Assembly: GCA_037447655.1 (NCBI GenBank)
Contig: JBBHKE010003386.1
Coordinates: forward strand, 85,520-102,727
Reading direction: 5' to 3'
Source of the DNA: Zygnema cylindricum
Lineage: Eukaryota > Streptophyta > Zygnematophyceae > Zygnematales > Zygnemataceae
DNA: 17,208 bases
Below are positions 16,741 through 17,208 of the stretch, in pieces. The notes below the pieces were generated by a model that worked only from the letters and a program-made list of their open reading frames with translations, ran no database searches and was not told where the DNA came from. A program made the position numbers and the translations under genes. Numbering within the stretch: position 1 is the first letter of the stretch; the number at the start of each line of letters is the position of its first letter.

Positions 16741-17208
16741 GTGAGACTGGAAAAGGCGAATGCATGCTTGAGTACCTATGTGACCGAATTCAAATCCATA
16801 CTTTACCCCATAAGGCTGCACCGCTGAAGGTTCGACATACCTTGTGCTGTCGTTGTTCCTTTTTGAAATCCCATTGCTTCTTCCCGTTCGGCAATCGTCG
16901 GTGTTGTCGAGAGTCCTGCTTTGCTGTCAAAAATCATTCCTGCCGCTACATTGCGATATGCGTGAATGTGAGGGAAAGAGACCAATGTTGGGAGGGCTTT
17001 CCTTGGGAATCCCGGTCTGTTGCACTGGAAGAAAGGTGTTAGAATCCTATCAAACAGCTGTTTTCTACAGCTCACCAAATATGATACAATGAACCAAATT
17101 GCTTCACACTATACCACAGTATAGAATATCACAAGGGCTGACAACTCCCAAAGTTTCAGCTCAATTGATCCAACATACACCAAGATATGCAACTCAGAAG
17201 TTTCCCAA
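16670..17208 (-). pseudogene. Cytosine-C5 DNA methyltransferase-like C-terminal segment of the gypsy polyprotein
   Basis: A - strand frame is open from the window edge except for a TAG at 17109-17111. It contains 'QCNRPGFPRKALPTLVSFP' (about 17027-16971), 'HAYR', 'AAGMIFDS' and 'PTIAEREEAMGFQKGTT' (about 16901-16851). It then reads 'MSNLQRCSLMG' and, across a TAA (16803-16805) and a TAG (16776-16778), 'SMDLNSVT-VLKHAF'. The layout matches the end of DNMT3-type C5 methyltransferases: a 'PT--T---S' block, an 'E-ERVFGFP-HYTD' block (motif IX side), then 'RLLGRSWSVPVIRHLF' (motif X). The two stops fall where Gln and Trp would be expected. The segment shares a frame with the RT opening. Catalytic motifs I, IV (PC) and VI would lie upstream, outside the window, so activity cannot be judged. 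Related fusions are known in some algal retrotransposons. An alternative is an uncharacterised gypsy-specific domain. Confidence 0.6.

Larger units (their letters stand above)
13063..17208 (-). mobile_element. Ty3/gypsy retrotransposon relic with methyltransferase-like segment, 5' end off-window
   Basis: In - strand order from the right edge: cytosine-methyltransferase-like C-terminal segment, linker, RT, RNase H, integrase, pol C-terminus, polypurine tract, 3' LTR. RT before integrase identifies Ty3/gypsy. The coding part spans about 3.8 kb and uses all three frames because of at least four frameshifts (near 16115, 15760, 14200 and 13960), plus at least seven in-frame stops. The 5' LTR, gag and N-terminal methyltransferase part would lie beyond 17208. 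The 3' LTR at 13063-13345 is the only LTR of this copy in view. Confidence 0.9.

Overview
The window looks like repeat-dominated nuclear DNA of a streptophyte plant. No intact host gene is recognisable. The best evidence for a plant is two kinds of decayed LTR retrotransposon: Ty1/copia with gag-PR-IN order, and Ty3/gypsy with RT-RNase H-IN order. The gypsy polyprotein has two features I associate with elements of non-seed plants and charophyte algae: a pol C-terminus ending in an 'APCHL'-type motif, and a cytosine-methyltransferase-like segment upstream of RT. That narrower placement (moss, lycophyte, fern or charophyte rather than flowering plant) is inference.

Layout. 1-160 holds short GTATCGTCA-type tandem repeats. 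194-326 is a ~65-bp tandem duplication. 327-1590 is a large degenerate 12-bp minisatellite. 1925-2075 is a GA microsatellite. 2076-3219 has no recognisable gene. 3220-4994 is a decayed, strongly polar, coding-like tract on the + strand that I cannot assign. 5086-7941 (- strand) is a copia relic with gag, zinc knuckle, protease, GAG-pre-integrase and integrase; RT and RNase H are absent. 8068-8694 has a 25-bp direct repeat, a TATA-like box and a tRNA-Arg-like sequence. 8876-10729 (+ strand) is an unrecognised broken coding region that looks gag-like. 10872-11560 (- strand) is a second copia gag relic, homologous to the first.

11590-11873 and 13063-13345 are two copies, about 90% identical by eye, of a ~284-bp sequence. 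The second directly follows a polypurine tract and the end of gypsy pol, so it is best read as the 3' LTR. 13421-17208 (- strand) is the gypsy polyprotein relic. In transcription order it has the methyltransferase-like C-terminal segment, linker, RT (YIDD intact), RNase H and integrase. The element runs off the right edge, so its 5' LTR, gag and the rest of the methyltransferase-like domain are not visible.

The elements are dead. They carry in-frame stops, many explicable as C-to-T or G-to-A changes of Trp or Gln codons, as well as frameshifts and lost catalytic residues (RNase H Asp to Asn, integrase Asp to Asn and Asp to Glu, copia protease DSGA to DSVA, copia zinc-finger Cys to Tyr twice). 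The most interesting item is the methyltransferase-like segment: a retrotransposon polyprotein that appears to have carried its own DNA cytosine methyltransferase, followed by decay of the kind expected of methylated DNA.
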